From positions 372,001 through 436,000 of the forward strand of contig LR746272.1 of NCBI GenBank assembly GCA_902729315.2: a stretch of 64,000 nucleotides of DNA, in the 5' to 3' direction. The stretch's first letter is position 1. The number at the start of each line of letters is the position of its first letter. A model generated the notes under the pieces. That model saw nothing but the letters and a program-made list of their open reading frames with translations, did not search any database and was not told the DNA's origin. This document shows positions 26,701 to 39,518 of the stretch, piece by piece. Position numbers and translations under genes: made by a program. The stretch is from Spirodela intermedia. Its lineage: Eukaryota > Streptophyta > Magnoliopsida > Alismatales > Araceae.

Positions 26701-29700
26701 TTATGCACTTTCTTCATCTTGCGTTTTCTATTTTCTCTGTTTATTGGTTTTCCATTCTTGACGTCAAATTCTAATGTCTGGCTGATAACCAGTGCCGAAG
26801 TCTTGGCCTATATACTGGTGTTATTATGGGCCATCCATGTGTATGACACCTTTATATGGAACTTGAGAAGCGTTCAGCGTAAAACAAAATAAAATTTACA
26901 GAGAATACAGCTTTATTTCATTTACTCTTTTAGTTGATTTAATCACCAATGGTGATCATTTACTGATGGCATATATAACCCTGATACTTTTCTGGGACGG
27001 AATCCATCACGCTTCATTTCTTGAAAACCAGCCATCAATTTATGATTGAAAACATCCTGCAGAGTTCAGAATTATTTGCGAAAACTTGATGCGATCATCT
27101 GAAACATACTTGGCTACTTTGTGTAAGAGTATGCTAAAAATTCTACCTCCCTAAGGGTGTCGCTCGCTGTTCACATAACTTTTAGAAAATTTTAGAGGCC
27201 TCTCTTATTGATCCTATCCTTATTTTTACGGTGTTTTGAACAAAATAGAATTTTGTGTGCAGTGGTGGGAAGCTTTTCTAATATAATTTTTAATGAAGAT
27301 TAGGGTATTTTTGTCTTTTATTTTTTTAATTATTCATTATGTTTTATCCCAACCGCTGCTTATAACAGTGGCAGTGTTCGTCCTGTGATATTTTTAGGAT
27401 TGACCTTATTTATAAATAGATTGAGAGCAGCTGACTCACTATCTTTTTTGTTATGTTATCTTCCTCTCCTTGCATTTTTCTTATCCGCTTTTCCATGGAC
27501 ATAACCAAAATTAGCTGTGTTCTCTTTTAGCCACATTTTTGGCTTTCTTCATTGGGCAATGTTTCATGGTTGACTCTTAAGTGGTAATCTAACAACCTTT
27601 TTGGCGTTCGCGTCAAGCTCCCTGTTAGTAATTCATCAGCATCTGAATCAAACCATTATTGAACTATATTTTCCAATATTATATTTCCATCCTAGCAATA
27701 TTTAAGTGGATGCTTTATTCAATGATGTTTCTATTCTTTTCAAGATAATGCTCGTGTTGATGTCTGTGAGCATCTTGTTCTAGGTAAACGCTATCAGCAT
27801 AAATTTCATTTTATTTGTTTTTATCAGGAGAAAAATAAACTCCATAGGTCTGGCAATACGGCTGAATTTTCATCTGGTCCCATGGGAGGAGTTGAAGAAT
27901 CAGTCAAGCTTCCTGATAAGCTTCAGGAAGTGGTTCAAGATAAACAGCAGAATAATTTAGTGAGCACCCTTGCTGAGAAAGCAATGTCCGTTGCTGGTCC
28001 TGTTGTGCCTACTAGGGATGATGGCGAAGTTGATCATGAAAGGTCATATTTTACTAATCGTTTTTACAACATAACGTTGAAAATTTTCTCTTTCTTAAGG
28101 TCTTAAGAGGGCGGTAACATTTTATTGATGTGAGCAGGTTGGTCGCTTCACTTGCAGAATTGGGACAGAGGGGTGGAATTTTGAGATTAATTGGTAAAGC
28201 TGCGTTACTTTGGGGTGGCCTACGTGGTGCAATGAGTCTGACGGACAGACTTATATCATTCTTGCAGCTTGCTCGGCGCCCCTTGTTTCAGAGGTAAGTG
28301 AAGTCGGGTTCACTCATCTCATAGATCTCTGCATATCATAAAATTTTGACAAATTAGGCTCTTTTCTTATATTTATTTATTAATAATATCCATATATATA
28401 TATATATATATGTCAACATCGTGGCATAGATTTACCTATCACACATAGTAACTATTTGTCTGCCTTCTGCCCACATGAGGGTAAATCATGATTATGACTC
28501 ACTGGGACCTCAGATCACGTCCCAAAGCCACAAATCCAATTTTCTTGAATGGTTTTATAATCAAATAGCGCCCATATTTTTACTGGCAATTTCTAGGGGT
28601 TTAAAATTGAATTATCTGGAATGGTTTTTTAGGCAATAATTAGCTATGGGAGATTACTTATCGTTGAGCTTTCCATCAAGGATGCTAGCACGGCAGATGT
28701 TCATATTTGCACCTGCTAATGTAGTGGGCTAGATGTTCATATTTGCACTCTTAATTAATGAAAGTCTATAGTCGGATATCCTTTTCTTCTTTTTTTTAAT
28801 TCTCAAATAGTCAATCTCATTCATGAATTCCTTTGAAATTCTGATTTTAAGATTCGCACAATCATTCAACGTAGAGAATATTGACCTCACATTATGGTTA
28901 AATATGTAGGAGTACTTTTTTTTTATTTTCTATATTATATATAAGATAAGATCCATTGTATGCACTTAAATGCCATACATTGATGTTTTAAAAAACAAAA
29001 ATTCAGCCTCAAAATTTCCTAGCAGGAATCTTTGAAAAGGGGACGGAAAATCTTTGAAAAGGTGCACATATGTGCATCTGTTGCATCATGCATGTTCCTC
29101 TTAATTTTATATTTACCTCTACACAGCTACTCTCCAAGCCATAATTAAAATAATGGACCTCAATTCACATTTATCAGCGTTGTATAAAAGATGACATCTT
29201 CAATCTGTTTCATGATACCCGTCATGTATCCTATAAAGCTTGTAGCATTAGCTTGTTGTTTTATTTTTTATCTCAGAAATTACCAATTATCGTTTTGCTT
29301 CCTTCAAGGAATTTTCTGGTAAATCCAACTCTCTCTCGCTCTTGTCAGACTCTTAGGATTTATCTGCATGGTACTGGTCGTTTGGTCTCCAGTGGTCATA
29401 CCTTTGTTCCCATCGCTCGTTGAGAGCCGGATGCTGAGAAGTACCAAAGGCGTTGCTGAATATGCGTGCATTCTGGGACTCTATATCGCCGTTATGATTC
29501 TCGTTGTCTTGTGGGGAAGAAGAATTCGGGAATACGAAGACCCACTTCAACGGTACGGATTGGACTTCAGATCATCCAAGGTAGTACCATTTTCTTTGCT
29601 CCGCAGCTTTTGCATGGATAACTTACAGATTAAGGTGTACAAAAGTCAACCATTTTTTCTAATGGTTATATGTTTATTGGGTTGACCATAATCCACGAAA

Positions 29701-30589
29701 TGTATCATTAGCATTCGAACATCTCGTACGAACAGTTTTTTTTTTTTTTTTTTTCCCTTTCTCTTCTGTCGATCTCTTGGAAAAGGCAGAAGTTGAGGAG
29801 CTACTGATCGAAATGACTCCCTTGCAACCGATTGCCTGTGTGCAGGTGCAACACTTTCTGAAGGGTTTCGGAGGCGGGATAACGGTGGTCGTCTACATAC
29901 ATTCAATAAATGCCTTGCTCGGATTTGTATCCCTTGCCAGGCCTCCTATTCATTCCTCACCTTCGGTTCACGCCGCCGTGCTGCTCAAAACATATGCCTG
30001 GATGCTGATCAGAACCCTTCAAGGGATTGTGACGGCAACTTGCATCGCCATGGTCGAAGAGGTACTGTTCAGGTCATGGTTGCCTGAGGAAATTGCTGCG
30101 GACCTCGGATACTACAACGCCCTCATGATTTCAGGGCTCATCTTCTCTCTGCTTCAGAGGTAATGCTCTCTGGGTTCTTCCCATGGACTGAAATCATACA
30201 CCCGAGGTCAACTCTTTGCAAGACTTCCTGCCAGGGGAGTTCTTCTCGTATCTAGTCAACGGGGTCTGATCGGTTCTACTTGATTTGCCTTCTGCAGGTC
30301 CCTCACATCGATTCCTGGGTTCCTGCTCCTCTCTCTGGCCCTCTGCGGGGCCAAGCAAAGAGCCAACGGCAGCCTCCTGCTCCCGATAGGGATCAGAGCC
30401 GGCATAATGGTGGCCAACCTCGCCGTCCAGGCCGGTGGGTTCTTGTCCTACAGGCCCGACACGCCCTTCTGGCTCGCGAGCTCCTATCCCTGGCGCCCAT
30501 TTGACGGCGCCGCCGGCCTGGCCGTCTGCCTTCTGCTGGCCGTATATCTTCGTCCACGTAGAGTACTGCGCTCGGACGCCGAACCCTAA
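17761..30589 (+). CDS. Alpha/beta-hydrolase (EMB8/YheT-like) fused to a CPBP (CAAX-protease-like) membrane domain
   Basis: Eleven exons give 1728 residues: 17761-18536, 19195-19471, 19627-19812, 20793-20942, 22915-23400, 24338-26440, 27828-28042, 28138-28293, 29349-29580, 29846-30159 and 30298-30589. The first 50 or so residues are basic and Ser-rich, as in a chloroplast transit peptide. Residues 100-460 match the EMB8/UPF0017 alpha/beta-hydrolase family (VLIVPGTPEGS, NPRGCAGSPLTTPR, NDGEIVPL). The nucleophile elbow reads GWGYG, so the usual serine of GxSxG is glycine. Exon 6 (701 codons) encodes a long acidic Ser/Asn-rich, probably disordered linker followed by a conserved segment. The C terminus is membrane-embedded, with the CPBP motif EEVLFR, but the later motif histidines are replaced (FSLLQ, and RAGIMVAN in place of HxxxN). 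Donors of exons 2, 6 and 7 (GTTAAA, GTCACT, GTCATA) are weak. The family is known in plants; its biochemical role is not established. I infer a plastid membrane protein, perhaps non-catalytic. Confidence 0.88.
28391..28411. repeat. (AT)n microsatellite in intron 8 of the fusion gene
   Basis: About ten AT units within the 1.05 kb intron between exons 8 and 9. Confidence 0.85.
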
Positions 30590-30862
30590 TTGTCTTTAGA
30601 AGTCAATGCGGGGCCTCCGTTCGTCGGCCGGCGCTCGGGCGGTCAGCTGGGGAGGATCGTTGAATCTGATATACGGCGTTGACCGATCCTCGACGTGGGG
30701 CCGGTTTGGGTTAATCAACCCTGTTCGTTGGGCTAATCCTGCTTTGATCCGATGATTAATTACTCTTCTTTAGTCTGAGGTGCCCTGTCGGTGCTTTCGG
30801 GGTGTATATAGACGGGCTTCGCTCGTGGGGAGGTCCTCTCGCGTGCCAGTGAGGACTACAAA

Positions 30863-30977
30863 AAGCCCATTGGGCTTGTGTTATTGGGTCCACAGTTATG
30901 GGCCGTCTCCGCTATGAAGGCCTACGGGCGCTGTTCGTGTCTTACTTCGTCGTCGTCCTTCTCTCGCCAACCCTAAA
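30863..30977 (+). promoter_or_regulatory. Site II and telo-box promoter-like cluster without an obvious gene
   Basis: AAGCCCA and TGGGCTT form an inverted pair of site II elements at 30863-30877. ATGGGCC follows at 30898-30904, and AACCCTAAA, a telo-box, at 30969-30977. In plants this combination is typical of promoters of ribosomal-protein, translation and snoRNA genes. No matching coding sequence or C/D box pair was found in the next kilobase. Confidence 0.4.
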
Positions 30978-31140
30978 TAAAGTGTGCTGTCTCTCTCCTT
31001 CATCACGTGCAGAGGCCTTGAACTAAGCGAGCTCTGTTCGTGTGCCCGAGGATTTTACGCAGCCACCGAAAGCGCTGCTGTCCGCTGTCTCGCCCGACAT
31101 GCACGTGCCCTTGTCCTCTTGGGCTTGTCTCTCTCTCTCC

Positions 31141-31143
<3 letters not shown>

Positions 31144-31184
<41 letters not shown>
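31144..31184. repeat. (CT)n microsatellite
   Basis: A CT run of about 20 units in intergenic DNA. Confidence 0.9.
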
Positions 31185-31185
<1 letters not shown>

Positions 31186-32699
31186 GCGGGTACAGGATAG
31201 GTCCCCCAAGGCGATAGGTAGCTCATGGCTTGCTGTCACCTCGAAGGGGAGGGAGGGGAAGAAGACGCGGTCAGCCCACGTACAATCCCTCGGGTGCAAG
31301 TTCCATGGAGTGGAGTCTGCGTCAAGGAGGGAGGGAGAGGACCCGCTACCGTTTGGAGCGCCGTCGTCAGCATTTATACCAAATTATACCAAAGCGGCCA
31401 CATGCTCGGTGGAGACGGGTCCCCGGTGACTCCCCCGCCCTCATCAGGGGACGCCGCCGCGTAGACGACAACAGAGGGAGAGACAGAGACAGAGAAGACA
31501 GAGAGAGAGAGAGAGAGAGAGACAGAAAGAGAGAGGCCGGCCACATGCAGTGGCCCCCAGGGCGTGTAGCACGCTGCGAGACGGCGGAGGGCAAATGTTC
31601 TGCGATAACTCGCCATCACATTACTGTAGATGGTGGCTGCAGGATGCCCACATGGTTCCCGCATCCCCCCTTCCGTTCATTCATCTCTGCTGCGCCCCCA
31701 GTTGTCGCAAGAGAGAGGAGGGGGGGCCTCAGATTTGATGGGTCACATGATACTCAACCGGGGAGGCTTTGAGGCCACCGCCGACGGCGGTCTTAGGCTC
31801 ATGGCTCGTACATCTTGCCTGGTCTGCCTGCCGCTGAAGGGTTCTAGAGTTTTCTTCTCTCTCACAATAGACTCGACGAGTGAAATCCCGTAGCTCCCCA
31901 GCGAGGACTCCTACCCTCTTGAACCGTCTTGTCCTCGGGAACTCCCTGTCGGAAAATCCGAAGGTTGTTCAAGGTGAGTGGGGGCGACTTGTGTGATATT
32001 TGTCCGAAGAACAGCATAAGCACCAACTTTTGGTTGCGGATGAATCAGCTGGGCCCGTTTTAAGGAAGAAGAACACGCCTTGAACCTTTCCATTGCCGGT
32101 AAATCCTTTGGAGATGATCTCGCCGGGGAGGTGTCTTAGGCTGATCCTCGTCCAGACCTCTCTCATGCAGGTTCTCAGTCGGAGATCATACATATTTCGG
32201 AGGTACAGTTGAAGGAAAAGCCACGCCGAGACGTGAAATTTGCATTGATGTCCATGAGTTGGTCGTGGAATCTGGCGAACGTGGTGTTCCCCTCTCTCAT
32301 TTAATGGACGCAGACCGTAGGACCTGCCAGTCCAAACCACGGTAGAAGAGGAGGCATCGCTTGCCTTCTCCCCCCCCTTCCCGAGATGGGAGCACCAGCC
32401 AAAAATGTGCCAGAAACGTACGACATAAATTTTAAAGGAGCACGCAGAGAAGAAACGTTGATTTCTGTGTCTGGGCATCTAATCTGTGTTTCATTGAGTA
32501 ATATGGGGCATGTGGTGCACGTTTCTGGAAGGTTTATCTCGACAACCAGTCGTACCCTTCTATCATGCCGGTATGCATCTTCATTTAAGTGCGATATCAG
32601 CTACAGCCGCAATTTAGGGGTGTCCAAAGGCTGGATAATTCATGAGACGACCTTTTACTCTTGCAAAACGGCTATGTCAATATAACCCACATGGCAGCA

Positions 32700-32701
<2 letters not shown>

Positions 32702-32781
<80 letters not shown>
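32702..32781. repeat. (CT)n microsatellite, about 40 units
   Basis: An uninterrupted 80-base CT run in intergenic DNA. Confidence 0.95.
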
Positions 32782-32783
<2 letters not shown>

Positions 32784-34665
32784 GCTGGTGAATATCAAGG
32801 GCCAGGCTCGAGCTATCCACACAGGAGCTCACAATTCTAGTTCCAGCCCAGAAGACGATTTTTATGGCCTGCTCTCCAGGCCTGATGCGAATTCAGGCCT
32901 TATGGGGATCCTATTCTACAGAAACATGTTTGTCGCCTCCCCCACACGAATTTATTTAACATCCAGTTCCACGGTTATTCCTTCTTCTGTCACGGCAAGT
33001 CCAGCTCTTCGCCTCGTCAGGATCTCTGCAAATTGAATATTGCCCTTGGCCGCGATTGACCGAACATCACCGGATCGATAGCATCGTATTAAATTCTCAA
33101 CTACATCTACTGCCTCTCTTTTCTTCCATTATCAATATATGTTTTGTTTGAGATCCAAATATTTTTCCATGATTAGCAGACCTGACCTGAGTGCGCTTGA
33201 GGAATCAATACCCGAGCCCTTCCCGCGAAGCTCTCCCGACCTCTCGTATGAGCTGAACTGCGGCCCCCTTCGCCAGCAAGTCCATGGCGGAGCGCCTAAA
33301 GTATGTTCCGGAGGCTTCTTAGTATAAACGAAAAGAATACTTGAAGGTTCCCTTGGTTCTTTGTTTAATCATGGTTGGACCAAATGGCAGAAACGTTGAC
33401 AGTGAAAGATTACCGGTCTAAAAATTCTGGATGGGGGGCCCATCCACCGAGGCTGCTAGGTCTGCCTTGTGAAGGAAACAGGCAGGCTGAAGAGGGTTGA
33501 CAATGAATAGTTTGGCATCTTTGGGAACCATGCTATGCAGAGAGAGAGAGAGAGAGAGAGTTCCACGTCCTTTGTTTTATCACATCTCTCGCCTTCAAAG
33601 AAAAAAAAATCTCTGACAAGAGCAAGAAGAACTCATCCCACCCCACATTGGTTCTCTCTGTCATTCATTCAAGGGGTAGCCTTGAATTAATTATCGACAC
33701 GTCGAGCTCTAGGTTACTCAATCATCCCTTTCAGTCCAAAGTTGTGACATTTTCATACGTGATACTTCAGCTTTTCTTCGAATAAGAACTTTCAAATGTT
33801 AATCGACGGTTTTTTTATTCAGAGATCAAGTTCCCCGACCTCCATGGATCTAAGAAAGGACAGACTTTGACTGTCGTTACATCTGAGACATGTGGTTGCC
33901 CGCGAGACTCGTAACGGACGCAGTGACAATTCTGTCGCCTTGTTCCGTCTGGAAACTTGATGAGAGTGGGTTAATAAAGCAGACATCTGTTCCGTCTGGA
34001 AACGGCGAACAGTGGCCTAATGCTCGACTGAACGCAGCTCGATACATAGATTATCTGAAGTAGGTCTTTCAACCACCACGAATGCCTGTGTGCGTTCCTT
34101 AGAGCCTTTATGGACCTATCAGACCCTCCCCAGTATTTCCCCTCATCCTCACAGTTCGACATTCACCCACCACACGAAGGAGAAAACCTAAACTTCATGG
34201 CCCTCCTCTCCCCTTCGCAATGACGAGAGCCCCAATTCGTAGGACTCCGTCTGAAGCGCTGGCCATCGAGATTAGTGGTACAAAATGGTACCGTCGCTTT
34301 GTAGGATCAATACGTTTGGAGTTGACGTGGAACGCCTGAGGGAAGGCCTAACCCACGTCTCGATCCCGTCGCATTCGATTTCACCGACCCCCTCTGCTGC
34401 GTTTGCATGGACGAATATCGTTCTCTCTCTCTCTCTCTTCTTCCCCTGCTGGGGTAGCCCAGCCTGGTTGGAGCGGGAGCCTGGAACTCTCTGCTGAGAG
34501 CCTAATGCAATCGCCAACAGGGTGATATAGGGAACTAGGTGAGCAAGATGAAGGATCCCCTTTCATATCTACCATTGGATGAGGACGTCCTACCCTCCGA
34601 CTAGAATCCGAAACGTTAGGTCTCTGAGTTGGCTGCACTCGAACAGGAAGAGGGAGAGGGAGAGT

Positions 34666-34669
<4 letters not shown>

Positions 34670-34719
<50 letters not shown>
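34670..34719. repeat. (GA)n microsatellite
   Basis: About 25 GA units roughly 400 bases upstream of the SAUR start codon. Confidence 0.95.
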
Positions 34720-34724
<5 letters not shown>

Positions 34725-34965
34725 CCATCGAAAGAAAGGGGGTTGCAGTGATTATTGCATACTCTCTGGGGGAAAGATATAAAGGAACAAATATAGTTAG
34801 TTTCTTTCATGAAAAAGTGTTGTTATGACAAACAACGCCAACCCCGAACCCGTTGTCCTGTTTCTGTAGAGGCGGGATCCACCTCCACCAGTCCAACTGG
34901 GGCCAGCCTACATCAGCTGGGTCCCAGCTACTGCTCATCCCCTTCCTAAACTGCTCTTGTGCTTT

Positions 34966-34971
34966 TATATA
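34966..34971 (+). promoter_or_regulatory. Probable TATA box of the SAUR gene
   Basis: TATATA in the context CTTTTATATAGTG, 152 bases before the ATG at 35123. A CT-rich leader follows at 35011-35031. Confidence 0.6.
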
Positions 34972-35122
34972 GTGAAACTTCCTCCCCACCTTCCTCCACC
35001 TCCCCGGGTAACAGAGCGCTCTCTCTCTCTCTGAGTCGCACCCGAAATCCCTCGGCAGAACCACCCTAGAGCTTTCCCTCTTTTCTCTCCCTGGCGGCTT
35101 TCCTCGGACATTACTCCCTCCA

Positions 35123-35533
35123 ATGGCGAAAGGTGGCGCAATCGGCAAGTTGGGCAAGCTTAAGTGCATGATCAAGCGGTGGCAGACCGCCTCTGGAAAC
35201 AATAGCAGGCTCCCCCGGTCACAAGGCAACAGCGCCTCCCAGAGTCTCCTCGAGCACCATGGCGGAGTAGACGACGACAAGATCCCCGGGGGGCTCCACC
35301 CGGTCTACGTCGGCAAGTCTCGTCGGCGCTACCTCGTCAGCTCCCACCTCATCGACCACCCCCTCTTCCGCGTGCTAGTGCAGCGATCGGGAGGAGACGA
35401 CGGGGACGGCGGAAAGTCAACGACGGTGGTGGGCTGCGAGGTGGTGCTGTTCGAGCACCTACTGTGGATGCTGGAGAATGCGGATCCCCAGCCCGAATCT
35501 CTCGACGAGCTCGTGGAGTTCTACGCCTGCTGA
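35123..35533 (+). CDS. SAUR family auxin-responsive protein
   Basis: A single exon of 136 residues, typical of SAURs, which are small auxin-induced proteins that promote cell expansion, in known cases by inhibiting PP2C.D phosphatases and so activating plasma-membrane proton pumps. The N terminus is basic (MAKGGAIGKLGKLKCMIKRW). The SAUR core follows at about residues 55-136: HPVYVGKSRRRYLVSSHLID, then HPLFRVLVQRS, a short Asp/Gly-rich insert, VVLFEHLLWMLENAD, and the ending ELVEFYAC before TGA. That ending and the KLKCMIKRW start resemble the SAUR71-78 type. The coding sequence is GC-rich, the ATG has a good context, and a TATA box and CT-rich leader lie upstream. No intron is needed. Confidence 0.92.
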   Translation: MAKGGAIGKLGKLKCMIKRWQTASGNNSRLPRSQGNSASQSLLEHHGGVDDDKIPGGLHPVYVGKSRRRYLVSSHLIDHPLFRVLVQRSGGDDGDGGKSTTVVGCEVVLFEHLLWMLENADPQPESLDELVEFYAC

Positions 35534-36938
35534 TCGACCGCCACCGCACCGGTTACTGCGGCGCGTCATTAACCGTGGATCAGAAGTGCAGGTGACACCT
35601 GGCCGTGATTAATCCTAGGGCATAGCTCCTCTGAGTTTCCCTTGTGAGGCTGTCAACAAAAATAATGACGGCAGTCGAGAAAACCGGGTCTGCCATTCAT
35701 TGTTCCCAATTTTCCCCTTTCTTCGTTTTAACTTCAAGATGGTTGAGGATGATCGAACTAACCCACTCTTGATCTCGAGCCATCCTTCTCCGTGAAGCAT
35801 CTCCTCTTCTCTCGTTCTCTGCGACGACATTTCAACCGCGGCAATGTTGATGACCCCAACCTCTCAAAATTATTGGAGTACCCTCATCTCACCTCGGACA
35901 TCAATCGATGAATACGGTCCGAGTATCGGTGCTCTCCCAATGATTGACGTTGAAGAAGATGACAACTCAACCCACTAGTTTAAGGGGGGGGCGGGTTTCA
36001 AGGATCCTAGCGCCATCCCAGCCCAACCCAGCCACCCGAGTGAACGTGAAGATGTCCCAGGGGGTTTGTTAGAACAATCAAACGGGCCGTATATTCCACA
36101 TCTGCATAGTTTTCCGTCTTTATCTCAGCTGGCTTTATCTTGGTCTCTTGTTTTTAGTGCGCGCATGTTAAGATATACGGCCCACGCTAACCCCCAAAGG
36201 CCCTCAAATCGTTTGTTTTTCCAACTTGGAACCGATATACCAGCGCGTGCCGAATTGGGATAACTTCTCCAGCCTATTTCTCTTCTCTCGCTCTGTCGAA
36301 TGATCAGCGATTTGCACCCATCTGGCCAGCGATCGTCAAAGTCCACATGCGCGCGCTTCTGGGAATTATCTGAGATGCTTTCCGGGCAGACCACAGAAAG
36401 TAGTTGTACAGTCTGGAATGATTTCAGAGGCAGGGAGCAGATGATTTCAGAGGCTCGCAACAAGATGAGCGATACCATCATGCGTTACTGTCTGGAATCG
36501 GAGCACCTGATGAACCTGACCCTGAACGGGGGGCCAAATGCATTGGTGGGCGCCCTCTGCGACTCTTAAGCATTGCACCAGCGTAATCGCGACTGCTCCG
36601 GGGATCTCCCCTCCGTTGGATATCGGATTGTTTTCTCGTCGCCGTCCGATGTCGCTCCGCGGGTGTAGTCTCCGATTCGGTCTCCTTATAATATCAGACC
36701 GTGTATGGAAAATGGCTGCTCCCGAAGGCCATTTTGAGGGCACTTCAGAGACCATGATATTTAAATTAGTCCTTCTCTGGTGCTTTGTGCAGCCCTGGAG
36801 TACTCTTTAAGTTGAGTCAGGCTTCCGCGACCCAGCAGCGGGGGGAGATGAGGAGGACGAAGTATACGGTCGATTCCACTTCGCCTACTTCTCAGTCGGT
36901 AGGAATTTAAAAACTTCCAAGACTCTTGACACCAGCCC

Positions 36939-37041
<103 letters not shown>

Positions 37042-38909
37042 ATCTATCTCTCTATCTATCTTTCCATCCATCTCTCTACCTATCTATTCATCCATCTTTC
37101 TACCTATCTTTCTAGCTCTAGAGTGTTTAGTCCGTAGGGTAGACGAGACTTTCGGAGGCCGGAGCTCCTGAAGCACAGAGGGACCGTGAGAAGCTTGGGG
37201 GAGACTTCAGTCATGGCTTCCGTTAACAGTCCCTGCTCCGTAGCAAACTACACGTGGGATGTTTTAGTGATCTGATACCCATCCACTGCGCAGCGATCCG
37301 TGCGTCCGTCTTTCGACGAAGAATGCCATTGAAGCTTTCCTTTATGGGAAATCGAATCATCACACACCTAGGTTGGTAACTAAATACGTGGTTTCCCTCT
37401 GTTTACAATGGTGCAATGGTGTCGTTAACCCGCACCAACCATGATCCCGGATGCATATGACCGTGTTGACTTTAGCGAGAGAGAGAGAGAGAGAGAGATA
37501 CGGGCGTTCGCCTCAGATCCGTTGTTTTGTGTTTTTCCGAGGAAACTCCATGGGCTCAAGCTGCTGCCATGAAAGGAGGGGAAGGGGAATGAACGAGTAG
37601 AAGAGAAGGGAGGCACCACGGTCCGTAGGTCGGTGTGTTAGCTGCAGGGTCGTCATCGGACCGGACCGCCCCATGTGACCGGCCTGGAGACCCCTGTTCA
37701 GGTTGGCAACGCCGAACGGTCGTTTTCTGCTCGATTGGAGACCTTGTCCATGGTCCCCCTTGCAGCCCGAATGAACGAAAGAATATGTGATATAGATAGC
37801 ATATCAGAATTCAATTTCCAACGTGGTTCCAGAGAAGGGCGGTGGGTTTCCCGGAGGAGGGCGGTGGAGGGGCCGTGGGCAGCCTCCCTCTCCCCCGGCT
37901 CCCCGTTGCCGCTGCAATTCTCCTGGTCTGATCCTTGATGGTCCATCGGAGACAGGCCCAAGGAGACAGCACGGCCATGTAGCGCCTGTGCTTCGAGAGA
38001 ATACAAGGAAACAGTTGGACAATTGAATCACCTGCACCGGTTGAATGCCGAGAGAGAGAGAGAGGGGTTGTTAGGGTAGAAACAGGCTGCTAAGGGACGC
38101 CAATAATGGCCCGTGTCATCTTCTCGCCATCGAGGTATGGTGCTGCTATGCTGCCGTCTGAAAGTGGGTGGTGAGACCGCGAGGTCTGGAGTCTAGCCGC
38201 ACCGAATGAGATGTGGCTTCACGTGGGGATCTACACGCGTCGACGGGGCATGCGTTCGTGCGGACACTGCGGGTGCGTTCAGCTGGACAGCGAGAGAGCG
38301 TCATGCCATTCCCACGACAGGGAGGCCTTCCCTCGGCGGCGCCACCGGGTTACCGCCCGCTGGTTTTCGCGAACGCCCCTGGCCAAAAGCTGCTGCCGCT
38401 GCTGCTGCTGTCGCCATCTCCCATTGGAGGGAGAAGAGGAGCCGTTCTTTTCTCTGGCGAGCAGAAGATGGGGGAGGGGGCGGGACCTCCCGCCGCCGAC
38501 GCCTCCCCCGGTTCTCCTCTGTCGCCGTGAATAGGGTGGAATCTCCTCCTGCCTAGGCTGTGGCTGGCCCTAGATGAGCCCCGAAGACCAGGGAGGTTCT
38601 GAGTGACGGTCAACGTTCGGCGACTTCAAGATGCTGAAGAACGTCCAACGCGTTCGTACCCAGTACAAAATTTGCGATTAATTAACGGCCATAAAGTAAT
38701 GTCGGTTCATATATCATTTATACATGCTGATTTAAGCGACCGATACCCTGGGTAAGATGCCACGTGCAGACAGCCCACGGTCCAGCCCAAGAACGCGGTC
38801 GCAGGCCCATGAGTAGGCCCAGAGGAACATTAGGCTCACTAGAATGATGTAATCTGGGCGTCCCATTTGGACCCCTGAGACAAGGCCCAGACAAACCCGG
38901 CCCATTGAC

Positions 38910-38910
<1 letters not shown>

Positions 38911-38947
<37 letters not shown>
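38911..38947. repeat. (GA)n microsatellite
   Basis: About 18 GA units next to a cluster of GGCCCA motifs. Confidence 0.95.
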
Positions 38948-38948
<1 letters not shown>

Positions 38949-39518
38949 CTTTTTGGATAGTAGTGCAATGAATTAAATTTTCAATTAATGAGCCCAGTTA
39001 GCAAGTTTTCCATGTTTTTTTTCTCGCGGGAACCCATCGAGGGTTCGGGGAGCGGCTCCGGTTTTTTCCCATTTTTCACCAATAATGTTACTAATTATTG
39101 TCGTCGTCGCATCCTCACCGTCCGTTTTTCATGATCCTCACTAGAGAGCAGAATATTCTTAGTTTAGACATCCAAACAGCCGCTAAGGCGTCCTAATCCC
39201 CTCTCCCAGGCGAAAAAACTGACCCGAGCCGCGCTGCGTGTGCACATCGGAGAGAGGGTGACAGTCGGAGAGGGATGAGACCCATGCTGATCGTCGGTTT
39301 TCGGCTGCGTCAGCCTCGTACTCTCTCGGATTTGCATGCGCAGCGCTACGGACGGGAACCGAACTGCGAAACCGACGCAGCTCGAGAACAGACGGACACC
39401 TCGCCGGAGGACCGTTTTGTTAGTTCCTCTACACGCTGTTAGGACAGCCATTAAAAGGCTTCTCCTCCTCCACAGCCCGACCCCACCGGACCTTGGAACC
39501 CCGCCTGTGTGCAGAAGG

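Larger units (their letters stand above)
30590..35122. other. Gene-poor stretch between the fusion gene and SAUR
   Basis: No protein gene is supported in these 4.5 kb. It starts with the 3' flank of the fusion gene, then a housekeeping-type promoter-like segment (30863-30977), then GC-rich sequence with long CT or GA microsatellites near 31.15, 31.5, 32.7, 33.54 and 34.67 kb. Open frames in it are short, are broken by microsatellites and match nothing I recognise. The last few hundred bases are the SAUR promoter and leader. Confidence 0.5.

Noticed and set aside
39336-39518. In-frame ATG upstream of the pectinesterase start
   Set aside because: It would place 61 residues before the signal peptide; the ATG at 39519 fits secretion.
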